A model generated the notes under the pieces. That model did no database searches. It saw only the letters and a list, made by a program, of their open reading frames with translations, and had not been told where the DNA came from. This document shows, piece by piece, positions 32,837-40,703 of a DNA stretch of 64,000 nucleotides (positions within the stretch are counted from its first letter, which is position 1; each line of letters opens with the position of its first letter). Position numbers and translations under genes: made by a program. Origin of the DNA: Oceanicola sp. 502str15 (GTDB taxonomy: Bacteria; Pseudomonadota; Alphaproteobacteria; Rhodobacterales; Rhodobacteraceae). The DNA is taken from contig NZ_WYDQ01000001.1 of the NCBI RefSeq assembly GCF_024105635.1, forward strand, positions 434,001 to 498,000, read 5' to 3'.

Positions 32837-32856
32837 TACGTATTACGTAATACGTA
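32837..32856. promoter_or_regulatory. 20-bp perfect palindrome, candidate GntR/FCD operator
   Basis: TACGTATTACGTAATACGTA is its own reverse complement over all 20 bases. It is AT-rich in a GC-rich region, sits in the 83-bp gap between the divergent aldehyde dehydrogenase and ThDP enzyme genes, and resembles the short TnGTnnnACnA-type palindromes bound by FadR/FCD regulators. The GntR/FCD gene at 34656 directly follows the ThDP gene. Confidence 0.65.
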
Positions 32857-32888
32857 ATATGAGAGAGCGCAACGGGAGAGATGGCGGC

Positions 32889-34643
32889 ATGAGCGACGGC
32901 AAGCAGACGATAGGGTGGGGCTCCGACCTCATGGCGCAGGCGCTGCGCGAACAGGAGGTGGAGTGGGTCTTTCTCAACCCCGGCTCCAGCTTTCGCGGGC
33001 TCCATGATTCTCTGGTGAACTACCTCGGTGACGAGAAGCCCAAGATCGCCCTCGCAACCCACGAGGCCATCGCGGTGTCGATGGCGCACGGCTATGCCAA
33101 GGCGAGCGGCAAGACCGGTTACGCGATCCTGCACAACCTCGTCGGGCTGATGAACGGCTCGATGGGGGTGTTCAACGCCTTCTGCGATCAGGTTCCCATG
33201 GTCATCCTCGGCGGCTCGGGCCCCGCCGACCCGGCACAGCGGCGCTTCATCGACTGGGCGCATTCGGCCAATACACAGGGCGATCTGGTGCGCCCCTACG
33301 TGAAATGGACGGACGAGCCGGCCACACTCGACGGCGCCATGGATTCGATGCTCCGCGCCGGCAGGATCGCCCGCACGGGGCCTCCGGGGCCGGTCTACGT
33401 GTCGCTCGATGCGGGCCTGCAGGAAGAGGTGGTGGAGCCCGGCCGCGGGACCGGCGCCGACCTGCCGCGCTACCGCCCGCCCCATCCCGTCGCCCCCGAC
33501 CCGGAGGCGGTGGAGCGCGTGGCCCGCGCGCTGCTGGAGGCCGAAAGCCCGCTGATCGTCTGCGGCAGGCTCGGCATCGACCCCCGCGCAACCGCGCCCC
33601 TCGTGCGGCTGGTCGAGGCCACCGGCGCGGCCTATCTCGACGACCGCTGCATCGTCTGCCTGCCCACCCTCCACCCGCAAAATCTCAACGGCGACAAAAA
33701 GATACGCTCCGAAGCTGATGTTATCGTTGCACTGGATGTCCATGATCTGACCCTTGCAACCAAGGGCTACGGCACCGGGCGAAGCCAGATCATGGGGATC
33801 GGCGCGGGCAGCGAGGGTGCCCATGTGGTGGACGTGTCGCTCAACGACTGGTTCGGCAATTCCTGGGCCCGTTTCGGCGGGCCGACCCCGCCGCTCGACG
33901 ACCAGATCGCCGCCGATCCCCTGCGCGCCCTCAAAGCGCTCGCCGAGGCCGCCGAGCGGCTGGGCGGCGACAGCACCAGGATCGCGGCGCGCCGTGCGGC
34001 GCTGGGCGACCGCCACGCCGCCTGCCGGGCCGTCTCGGCGGCAAAGCTCGAAGAGCGGCGCGCCGAAAGCCCCGTCTCGATGCAGCGCCTGACCCACGAG
34101 GTCTATCAGGCGGTGAAGGACGAAGACTGGCGCCTCGTGGTACGCAACCACCGCAGCTGGCAGGATGGCTACTGGGACTTCCCCGGCTGCGGGTCGTACC
34201 TCGGCGGCGATGGCGGCGGCGGCGTCGGATACGGTCCGGGCGCAGCCGTCGGGGCGGCGCTGGCGCTGAAGGATACCGGCGCCCTGCCGGTGGCAATCAT
34301 CGGCGACGGCGACTTCATGATGGCGCCCGGCGCGCTCTGGACCGCCGTTCACCACGGCGCGCCCCTGCTTCTGGTGCTGATGAACAACCGCTCCTGGGGC
34401 AACGACGAGCTCCACCAGCGCGAGGTCGCCAAACACCGTGGCCGCGACGTGGCCCGCGCCCATATCGGCCAGCGCACGGAAGATCCGATCTGCGATCTTG
34501 CCGCCATCGCGCGCGGCTTCGGCGCATGGAGTTCTGGGCCGATCGAAGACCCCGACGCCCTTGCCCCCGCCTTGCACGAGGCGCTGGCGCGGGTGAAAAG
34601 GGGCGAGGTTGCCGTTGTCGAGGTGATCACATCGCTGGACTGA
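32889..34643 (+). CDS. Thiamine diphosphate-dependent enzyme, benzoylformate decarboxylase-like
   Basis: A 584-residue ThDP enzyme. Seen: 'VFLNPGSSFRGLHDSLV', catalytic Glu59 in 'ATHEAIAVSMAHGYAKASG', and ThDP/Mg motif GDG at 472-474 followed by 'VLMNNRSWGND'. The three-domain layout fits benzoylformate or phenylpyruvate decarboxylases and related carboligases. ATG 32889 was chosen (GGGAGAG upstream); in-frame ATG 32859 and a frame open to 32823 would place the start over the palindrome. It is followed after 12 bases by its likely GntR regulator. Confidence 0.83.
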   Translation: MSDGKQTIGWGSDLMAQALREQEVEWVFLNPGSSFRGLHDSLVNYLGDEKPKIALATHEAIAVSMAHGYAKASGKTGYAILHNLVGLMNGSMGVFNAFCDQVPMVILGGSGPADPAQRRFIDWAHSANTQGDLVRPYVKWTDEPATLDGAMDSMLRAGRIARTGPPGPVYVSLDAGLQEEVVEPGRGTGADLPRYRPPHPVAPDPEAVERVARALLEAESPLIVCGRLGIDPRATAPLVRLVEATGAAYLDDRCIVCLPTLHPQNLNGDKKIRSEADVIVALDVHDLTLATKGYGTGRSQIMGIGAGSEGAHVVDVSLNDWFGNSWARFGGPTPPLDDQIAADPLRALKALAEAAERLGGDSTRIAARRAALGDRHAACRAVSAAKLEERRAESPVSMQRLTHEVYQAVKDEDWRLVVRNHRSWQDGYWDFPGCGSYLGGDGGGGVGYGPGAAVGAALALKDTGALPVAIIGDGDFMMAPGALWTAVHHGAPLLLVLMNNRSWGNDELHQREVAKHRGRDVARAHIGQRTEDPICDLAAIARGFGAWSSGPIEDPDALAPALHEALARVKRGEVAVVEVITSLD

Positions 34644-34655
34644 GGAAACCCGCCC

Positions 34656-35363
34656 ATGGGATCTGAGCTGCCCGAAGACCTGTCACTGGACCGCCCGCAG
34701 GAGCTGTTGCGCGACAGGGTGCTCGCGCGGATCCGGCAGGCGATCGTCGCGGGCCGCTATCGCCCCGGGCAGCGCCTGCTCGAAAAGGAGCTTTGCGACG
34801 CGCTGGACGTGAGCCGCACCTCGGTGCGCGAGGCGCTGCGCCAGCTCGAGATTGAAGGTCTCGTCGAGGTCGGCCCCCGCGGGCGTCCCTTCGTGGCCGA
34901 GATGACGGCGGTGAAGGCCCGCCAGATCTACGAGTTCCGCGAGGTGCTCGAATGCGCCGCTGGCCGTCTCTTCGTCGCGCGCGCGCCCGAAAGCGCCTGC
35001 GCCGAGTTGCAGGCGCTGGCCGCCCGCTTTCGCGCCGCCCTCGACACCGGCGATCTGGTAGAGCGGCTGGCGGTGAAACAGGCCTTCTACGACGTGCTCT
35101 TCACCCATGCGGGCAACCCGGCGATTCACAGCGTCTTCGACCAGCTTTTCCACCGCATCGGCTTCCTGCGGTCGCGCTCGCTGGGCCAGCAGGTGCGGGC
35201 CGAGGCGCGGGCCGCCGAGCTCGACCAGATCGTGGCCTGCCTCGTGGCGCGCGACGCCGAAGGCGCCGCCAACGCCCTTGGCAAGCACATCCGCATGGTC
35301 AGCGCGGCGGCGGTCACATGGCTCGAAAGCCGCGAAGCCGGCGAGGAAAGCTGGGATGCCTGA
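34656..35363 (+). CDS. GntR family transcriptional regulator, FCD subfamily
   Basis: A 235-residue regulator. N-terminal GntR winged HTH ('LARIRQAIVAGRYRPGQRL' and 'LDVSRTSVREALRQLEIEGLV', residues about 22-75) followed by an all-helical FCD domain with 'YEFREVLECAAGRL', 'FYDVLFTHAGNPAIHSVF' and 'LGKHIRM', which carry the usual Asp/His metal-effector positions only in part. It is downstream of the ThDP gene and probably represses the divergent ThDP/aldehyde dehydrogenase pair through the palindrome at 32837. Confidence 0.9.
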   Translation: MGSELPEDLSLDRPQELLRDRVLARIRQAIVAGRYRPGQRLLEKELCDALDVSRTSVREALRQLEIEGLVEVGPRGRPFVAEMTAVKARQIYEFREVLECAAGRLFVARAPESACAELQALAARFRAALDTGDLVERLAVKQAFYDVLFTHAGNPAIHSVFDQLFHRIGFLRSRSLGQQVRAEARAAELDQIVACLVARDAEGAANALGKHIRMVSAAAVTWLESREAGEESWDA

Positions 35364-35865
35364 AGGACTCTGGCCGTTCTCGCTCCGCTTCTACGCCGAT
35401 GCCCCGGTGCAGGAGGCCTGCCTCGCCTTGCAGGACAGTCACGGCGGCGATGTGAACGTCGCCCTCTGCCTGCTCTGGCATGCGCGCGAGGGCAAGGTGC
35501 TGGGCCGGGCCGGGGCAGAGGCGCTTGAGGCATCGGTCGCCCCATGGCGCACCGAGGTCGTCGCCCTGCTGCGCGGTCTGCGCCGCAGGTTGAAGGGCTC
35601 CGACATGCTGGCCGACGCCGACGCGCTGGAAGCCTTCCGCAGCAAGGTGAAAGCAGTCGAACTCTCCGCCGAGAAGGTTGAGCAGACCCTGCTCGAAGCC
35701 GTGGCGGCCACGCCGGAGCGGCAGGCAGATATCGAAGAGGCCGGGCGCGCAAACCTCGCGGCCTACGGCGAAATCCTTGCCAGCCCGATTGCCCTCGAGA
35801 TCATCGATGCGCTCTGTGCCCGGCTGGTCCTAGTGGCGCGGCAGGCGAACGTGGACCAGCGCTGA
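35356..35865 (+). CDS. TIGR02444 family protein
   Basis: A 169-residue, mostly helical cytosolic protein of unknown function. Seen: 'GLWPFSLRFYADAPVQEACLALQDSHGGDVNVALCLLWHAREG', the recognisable opening of the TIGR02444 family, which is common in Proteobacteria. ATG 35356 overlaps the GntR stop by 8 bases. The last 36 bases overlap the convergent ThDP enzyme gene. Its link to this catabolic locus may be positional only. Confidence 0.8.
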   Translation: MPEGLWPFSLRFYADAPVQEACLALQDSHGGDVNVALCLLWHAREGKVLGRAGAEALEASVAPWRTEVVALLRGLRRRLKGSDMLADADALEAFRSKVKAVELSAEKVEQTLLEAVAATPERQADIEEAGRANLAAYGEILASPIALEIIDALCARLVLVARQANVDQR

Positions 35866-37581
35866 GTTCCCGCCGCGCACCGTGGCAATGGCCTCGTCGA
35901 ATGTCGCGCCCACGCTCTCCGGCTGGTCCATCGTCAGCCCCTTGAAGCCGAACATCTCGGCCATGGCCGCAAACCGCGTGTCATTCCTGAAATCCGAGGC
36001 AAAATCGCCCGAAGCATGGGAGGCCCCGTCGGGGTAGACGCGCAGGGTCGATTCCTTCACCGCCGACCATCCCGCATTGTCGAGCACCACCGTCAGCACC
36101 GGCAGCTCGTATTGCCGGGCAACGGCCAGCATCGAGGCCGGGCAGTTGTAGTAGAACGCCCCGTCGCCCACGATCTGCACCAGCATCCGCTCGGGCCGGG
36201 CCAGCTTGTAGCCCAGCGCCATCCCGCCCGACGCGCCCAGCCCGCCGCCAGCGGTGCGGGTCATCGTTCCCGGCACGGGGCGGGGGATCTGGCGCACCAT
36301 CACCGGCTGGTTGCGCACCGCTTCATGAAAGATCACGTCTTCCGGGTGCAGCCGCTCCCCGAGGGCCCGCAGCACGTGATGAGGGTTCAGCGCCCCGGGC
36401 TGCCCCGGGTCTTCGGCGGCCTCCCGGGCCGAGGCGCGCCGTGCGGCGCCGCCTTCGCGCAGCACCTCCACACGCGCGCCAGCCGCGGCGGCCTGTGCCT
36501 CGCTCCGGCGGGTCTCGATGATCTCGGCCAGCCGGGTGACGATCCGGGCGCTGTTGCCCTCCAGCCGAAGGTCCGCCGGAAAGCTCCAGATCGGCGAGCT
36601 GATCTTCAGCGCATCCACGTCGATATGCGCCCAGAAGGCCTCCGGGTCGGGCTGTCCCTGCGAGGGCAGCCAAGGCACGTCGCTGTCGACGATCAGCCCC
36701 ACATCCGCCGCCGGCAGCCGCTCGCCGGGCAGGCCGCCGGCAAAGCAGGCCATCTCGTGATTGACGTTGGACACCATCGCATTCTGTACAACCGCCGCCC
36801 CGACCAGCTCCGACAGCCGCTCGATCGCCTCCGAGGTGCCCGGCGTGTGGCCGCCGTAGGAGGTGACGATCAGCGGCCGCTCTGCGGCGAGGAGCCGATC
36901 GGCGAGGGTCTCAAGATCCGCATCCGGCACCGTGCCGGGGGTGAGAGCACCATGCTTGGTCGCCGGAAATCCGGGCAGGGCGGCCCCATCGGACTCCGCC
37001 ATCAGCGCTTCGCGCGGCAGCATCAGGTAGACCGGCCCGCGCGCGCCCGATTGCATCACCGTATGCGCCCGCCGCACGACCTCGCCCACATGCACCGGGC
37101 TTTGCAGGGTGTATTCCCACTTCACGTAGGGCCGCACGATGGCCCCCTGATCCTGCGGCTCCTGAATGAAGTGCACGTAGTTGTCGCGCGTGCCGGGCAG
37201 CTCCCCATGGCTGGTGTAAGGCGCCTTGCCCGCCATCAGCAGCACCGGAAGGCGCGAGCGGCAGGCGTTGTGCACCCCGGTCGCTGCATTGGTTGTGCCC
37301 ACGTCGACATGCACCAGAACCGCCTGACCGCGCCCGGTGGCAAAGGCGTAGCCCAGGGCCATGTGCATCGCGGTGTTCTCATGCGGACAGAGGATCACCT
37401 TGGGCGGCGTCCGCCCCTCCGCCTTCCAGCGGGCCAGCTCCTCGATGATCGGCGCATGATCCGTCCCGAGGTTGGCAAAGATGTAATCGACCTCGCAATC
37501 CACGAGCGCCTGCAACAGGTGATGCGCGGCGCTTCTGGCGTTGGTTTCCGCGGCGGCGAGGGGGGGCTGGGCAAGGGTCAT
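35830..37581 (-). CDS. Thiamine diphosphate-dependent enzyme, 2-oxo acid decarboxylase/carboligase-like
   Basis: A 583-residue ThDP enzyme. Seen: 'YIFANLGTDHAPIIEELARW', catalytic Glu68 in 'CPHENTAMHMALGYAFATG', and the cofactor motif 'IVGDGAFYYNCPASMLAVARQYELPV' ending in 'LDNAGWS'. It belongs to a different subgroup from the ThDP enzymes at 7395 and 32889. ATG 37581 overlaps the tctA stop by 4 bases; longer open sequence upstream in this frame is antisense to tctA reading and was rejected. It is the last gene of the 16-gene array and probably decarboxylates a 2-oxo acid made in that pathway. Confidence 0.83.
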   Translation of the reverse strand: MTLAQPPLAAAETNARSAAHHLLQALVDCEVDYIFANLGTDHAPIIEELARWKAEGRTPPKVILCPHENTAMHMALGYAFATGRGQAVLVHVDVGTTNAATGVHNACRSRLPVLLMAGKAPYTSHGELPGTRDNYVHFIQEPQDQGAIVRPYVKWEYTLQSPVHVGEVVRRAHTVMQSGARGPVYLMLPREALMAESDGAALPGFPATKHGALTPGTVPDADLETLADRLLAAERPLIVTSYGGHTPGTSEAIERLSELVGAAVVQNAMVSNVNHEMACFAGGLPGERLPAADVGLIVDSDVPWLPSQGQPDPEAFWAHIDVDALKISSPIWSFPADLRLEGNSARIVTRLAEIIETRRSEAQAAAAGARVEVLREGGAARRASAREAAEDPGQPGALNPHHVLRALGERLHPEDVIFHEAVRNQPVMVRQIPRPVPGTMTRTAGGGLGASGGMALGYKLARPERMLVQIVGDGAFYYNCPASMLAVARQYELPVLTVVLDNAGWSAVKESTLRVYPDGASHASGDFASDFRNDTRFAAMAEMFGFKGLTMDQPESVGATFDEAIATVRGGNSALVHVRLPRH

Positions 37582-39092
37582 TGGGCCAGATCCTCCTCGG
37601 TCTCGGTGCCTTTCTCCGCCTTGGCAGGCTTGAGCCAGACCCAGAGCAGCAGGCACATGAAGGCCAGCGTCACGGCGCTGATGGGCCGGGTCAGGAAAAT
37701 CGTCGCGTCCATCTGGTTGGCGGTCAGCGCGTTGCGCAGGTTCTGCTCCAGGATCGGCCCCAGCACGATGCCCAGCACCGCAGGCGCCGTCGGGATGCGG
37801 AAGCGCACCATCAGAAAGCCGAGCAGCCCGAAGATCACCACCAGCTTCAGGTAGAAGGGGTTGGACGCGAGCGAGAACGCCCCCGCCCCGGCCACCACGA
37901 GGATGCAGGGCACCATGATGCCATGAGGAATTTCCAGCACCTTCGCCGCCAGCCTGCGCCCGCCAATGCCCAGCACCAGCATCAGGACGTTGGAGATCAG
38001 CAGCAGCCAGAGGATGGAGTAGAACAGCTCGGTGTTCTGCGGAATGAAGAACGGCCCGGTCTCGAACCCCTGGATCATCAGCGCGCCCACCAGCACGGCG
38101 GTCACCGGGTCGCCCGGAATGCCGAGCGTCAGCAACGGCACCAGCGCCCCGCCGGTGACGGAGTTGTTGGCCACCTCGCAGGAGATCACCCCCTTCACTT
38201 CGCCTTCCCCGTACTTGTCGCCCGGCTTGGCGGTGCGCAGCGCGTCCGAGTAGCTGACCCAGGAGGCAATCGAGGGGCCGGTGCCCGGCAGCACACCGAT
38301 CAGCGAGCCGATGCAGGCGGATTTGAACATCAGCCACTTGTTGCGCACCATCGTCCCGAGGATCTCCGAGATCGGCGTTGTCGCCTGCACGGGCAGCACC
38401 TCGGAGTCGTCCTTCTTCCTGACCGTCAGCAGCATCATCTGGGCGATGGCGAAAAGGCCGATCAGAGCGGCGGTGGTCGGAATGCCGCCCATCAGGTTGG
38501 GCTGGCCGAACAGGAACCGGCCGACCCCCGACACCGGGTCGAGGCCCACGGTAGAGGCAAGAATGCCGATGAAGGCCGCCGCCATGCCCTTGACCATCGA
38601 GCCGCGCGAAATGCCGGCCACGCAGACAATCCCGACCAGCGCGAAGGTGAAGTATTCGACAGAGGTGAAACTGAGCGCCACGCGGGCGAGCGAGGGGGCG
38701 AGCAGGGCCAGCATGGTCAGCGAGAACAGCCCGCCGACGAAGGAGGAGAGCACCGCCGTCACGATCGCCTTGTCCCCCTGTCCCTGCTGGGCAAGGGCGT
38801 ATCCGTCCAGCGCCGTCGCCGCCGATCCCGGCGCGCCCGGCGTGTTGAGCAGGATCGCCGGGATCGAGCCGGCAAAGTAGCCCGAGCAATAGATCCCGAG
38901 CAGCAGCGCCATCGAGGTGGTCGGGCCCATCGCGTAGGTGACAGGCAGGAAGAGGACGATGGCGGAGGTCGCCGTCAGCCCGGGCGCAGCCCCGAAGACC
39001 ATGCCCACGACCGCGCCGAGCAGCAGGAAGAGCAGCACCAGCGGGTCGGCGATTGCGGCGGCACCCGCCGCGAGATGTGTGATCAGATCCAT
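37578..39092 (-). CDS. tctA: Tripartite tricarboxylate transporter permease TctA
   Basis: A 504-residue polytopic membrane protein, the large subunit of a TTT-family importer. Seen: 'GMVFGAAPGLTATSAIVLFLPVTYAM', 'IYCSGYFAGSIPAILLNTPGAPGSAATALDGY', 'GVLPGTGPSIASWVSYSDALR' and 'EVANNSVTGGALVPLLTLGIPGDP', the conserved TctA loops that carry the Gly-Pro signature repeats. ATG 39092 overlaps the tctB stop by 10 bases. With the TctC receptor it imports a tri- or dicarboxylate, in related clusters often an aromatic dicarboxylate. Confidence 0.93.
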   Translation of the reverse strand: MDLITHLAAGAAAIADPLVLLFLLLGAVVGMVFGAAPGLTATSAIVLFLPVTYAMGPTTSMALLLGIYCSGYFAGSIPAILLNTPGAPGSAATALDGYALAQQGQGDKAIVTAVLSSFVGGLFSLTMLALLAPSLARVALSFTSVEYFTFALVGIVCVAGISRGSMVKGMAAAFIGILASTVGLDPVSGVGRFLFGQPNLMGGIPTTAALIGLFAIAQMMLLTVRKKDDSEVLPVQATTPISEILGTMVRNKWLMFKSACIGSLIGVLPGTGPSIASWVSYSDALRTAKPGDKYGEGEVKGVISCEVANNSVTGGALVPLLTLGIPGDPVTAVLVGALMIQGFETGPFFIPQNTELFYSILWLLLISNVLMLVLGIGGRRLAAKVLEIPHGIMVPCILVVAGAGAFSLASNPFYLKLVVIFGLLGFLMVRFRIPTAPAVLGIVLGPILEQNLRNALTANQMDATIFLTRPISAVTLAFMCLLLWVWLKPAKAEKGTETEEDLAQ

Positions 39093-39523
39093 GTCGGCAG
39101 TACCATGCTGAAGCCACGGGTGAAGGCGTAGTAGAGGCCGAAGGCCAGTCCGAGCGGCAGGAAGATGAGAAGGGGGACCGAGCGGATCGAGAACATCCAC
39201 ATTGTCGCGAAAGCCAGCACCATCGCCCCGACGCGAAAGTCGATATAGGCGAAGAACCAGTAGAACAGGATCGTCAGCCCACCGACCACGGCCACCCGGC
39301 TGTCAACCAGCGTGGGCATTGGCCCGCTCTCAGCGCGCAACCCGCGCACCAGCAGGACCAGCCCGCAGATCAGAAGGCCGCCTGCACAGAGCAGCGGAAA
39401 GAAGTTGGGCGGCAGCGTGGCCCCTGTAGCACCCGTGCCCATGCCCAGCGACAACCAGGCGGCTGTGGTGCCAACGAAGGCGAGCGCAGCGCCGGCGACA
39501 GTGTCTTCGTGTTTTAGTGCCAT
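39083..39523 (-). CDS. tctB: Tripartite tricarboxylate transporter small subunit TctB
   Basis: A 146-residue membrane protein with four hydrophobic segments (about residues 10-30, 43-63, 78-98 and 105-135), the standard TctB topology. The motif 'LPPNFFPLLCAGGLLICGLVLL' is the conserved TctB helix start. It lies 82 bases after tctC with a strong hairpin in between, and overlaps tctA by 10 bases. Confidence 0.87.
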   Translation of the reverse strand: MALKHEDTVAGAALAFVGTTAAWLSLGMGTGATGATLPPNFFPLLCAGGLLICGLVLLVRGLRAESGPMPTLVDSRVAVVGGLTILFYWFFAYIDFRVGAMVLAFATMWMFSIRSVPLLIFLPLGLAFGLYYAFTRGFSMVLPTWI

Positions 39524-39556
39524 GATAACCTCATGCAGAACCGGGTGCCGGTGGGG

Positions 39557-39587
39557 TCTGCCCGCAGATCAGGCGTCTGCGGGCAGA
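39557..39587 (-). terminator. Intergenic RNA hairpin between tctC and tctB
   Basis: TCTGCCCGCAGA (39557-39568) and TCTGCGGGCAGA (39576-39587) make a perfect 12-bp stem with a 7-base loop. No T run follows on the minus strand. It likely protects the tctC message or lowers read-through into tctBA. Confidence 0.55.
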
Positions 39588-39605
39588 ACGGGGGCAGGGG
39601 CGGGC

Positions 39606-40583
39606 TTACTTCTCGGCCAGCCCGGCTTCTTCGAGGATCGGACGGAAGGCCTCGGCCTCTTCGTCGATCGCGGCCCGCATGTCCTGCGAGTTCAGGTAGG
39701 CGGGGTTGAAGTAGAACTGGTCCAGCCTCTCCTGAAAGCCCGGATCGGCCAGCGTCTCTTCGACCGCCGCGGAGATCTTGGTGATCGCCTCCTCGGGAAT
39801 GCCCTTGGGCGCAACCAGGCCAAACCACTGGGAGCGCAGGTAGTCGAAGCCCTGCTCGGTGTGGGTCGGCACATCGGGCAGGTACTTCCAGCGCTCCTCG
39901 GAGGCCAGGGCCAGCACCCGGATGTCGCTGTTGCCCTCATCGTCGATCATCGGCGGGTAGTTCGAACCGCCCCCCGAGAAAAAGTCGACCTCGCCCGAGA
40001 GCAGCTTGACCATGGCCTCGCCGCCGCTGTTGGAGTTCACGTAGGTCGCGCTCAGATCGTTCTGCGCAAGGAACACCGCCATGGCGAGATGCGGACCCGA
40101 GCCGATGCCGGACCCCGACCAGGTCAGGGTTTCACCCGCCTTCAGCGCGTCGACGAGGTCCCCGATCGTCTCGTAGGGGCTGTCCTTGGCCACCGCCATC
40201 CCCGAGGGGATCGAGACCATCCGCGCAATCGTGTCGAAGCTCTCGCCGGTATAGCCGGAGCTGTCCATGATCGGGCGCGCGGCGAGGGTGGAGTCCGAAC
40301 CCACGCCGATGGTGTAGCCATCCGGCCGCGCCAGCGCGAGGTTGGCCAGACCCACGGCACCACCGGCACCGGGCTGGTTCACGATCACGATCGGCTGGCC
40401 GAGCTTCTCCTCCAGCGCGGGCGCGAACATGCGGGCAAGCTGGTCGGTGGCGCCACCCTGCCCGAAGGGCACGACAAGCTGGATCGGCTTGGTGGGGTAG
40501 TCCTGCGCCACGGCAGGCGTGATCCCGGTCATCAACAGGGCCGCCGTTGCAGCGACGCCGGTCAGAAAGGTCTTCCGTTTCAT
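39606..40583 (-). CDS. tctC: Tripartite tricarboxylate transporter substrate-binding protein TctC (Bug family)
   Basis: Periplasmic receptor of 325 residues. Seen: signal peptide 'MKRKTFLTGVAATAALLM' ending 'TPAVAQ', 'YPTKPIQLVVPFGQGGATDQLAR', the Bug-family first strand and helix, 'IVIVNQPGAGGAVGLANLALARPDGYTIGV' and 'VPTHTEQGFDYLRSQWFGLVAPKGIP'. ATG 40583 follows GGAGGAGA. It is 120 bases downstream of the amidohydrolase-fold gene. Its ligand should be the substrate of the 16-gene pathway. Confidence 0.92.
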   Translation of the reverse strand: MKRKTFLTGVAATAALLMTGITPAVAQDYPTKPIQLVVPFGQGGATDQLARMFAPALEEKLGQPIVIVNQPGAGGAVGLANLALARPDGYTIGVGSDSTLAARPIMDSSGYTGESFDTIARMVSIPSGMAVAKDSPYETIGDLVDALKAGETLTWSGSGIGSGPHLAMAVFLAQNDLSATYVNSNSGGEAMVKLLSGEVDFFSGGGSNYPPMIDDEGNSDIRVLALASEERWKYLPDVPTHTEQGFDYLRSQWFGLVAPKGIPEEAITKISAAVEETLADPGFQERLDQFYFNPAYLNSQDMRAAIDEEAEAFRPILEEAGLAEK

Positions 40584-40703
40584 GTGTTCTCCTCCACATT
40601 CATGTTGCGTGGCCGGGGGCCGATGATGGCCTCCGGCGTCGGGTGCCCGCGTTGTCCGCGGTGCATTTCGCAGCCTCTCGAAAAGCGGAAACCGACCGCC
40701 CGA

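Noticed and set aside
37582..39117. Extension of the ThDP enzyme frame upstream through tctA
   Set aside because: Same-strand out-of-frame shadow of tctA; the ThDP family start is at 37581, overlapping the tctA stop.
37581..39131. 516-codon plus-strand open frame opposite tctA
   Set aside because: Low-complexity Arg/His/Gln/Glu product and antisense to tctA, which has clear family motifs.
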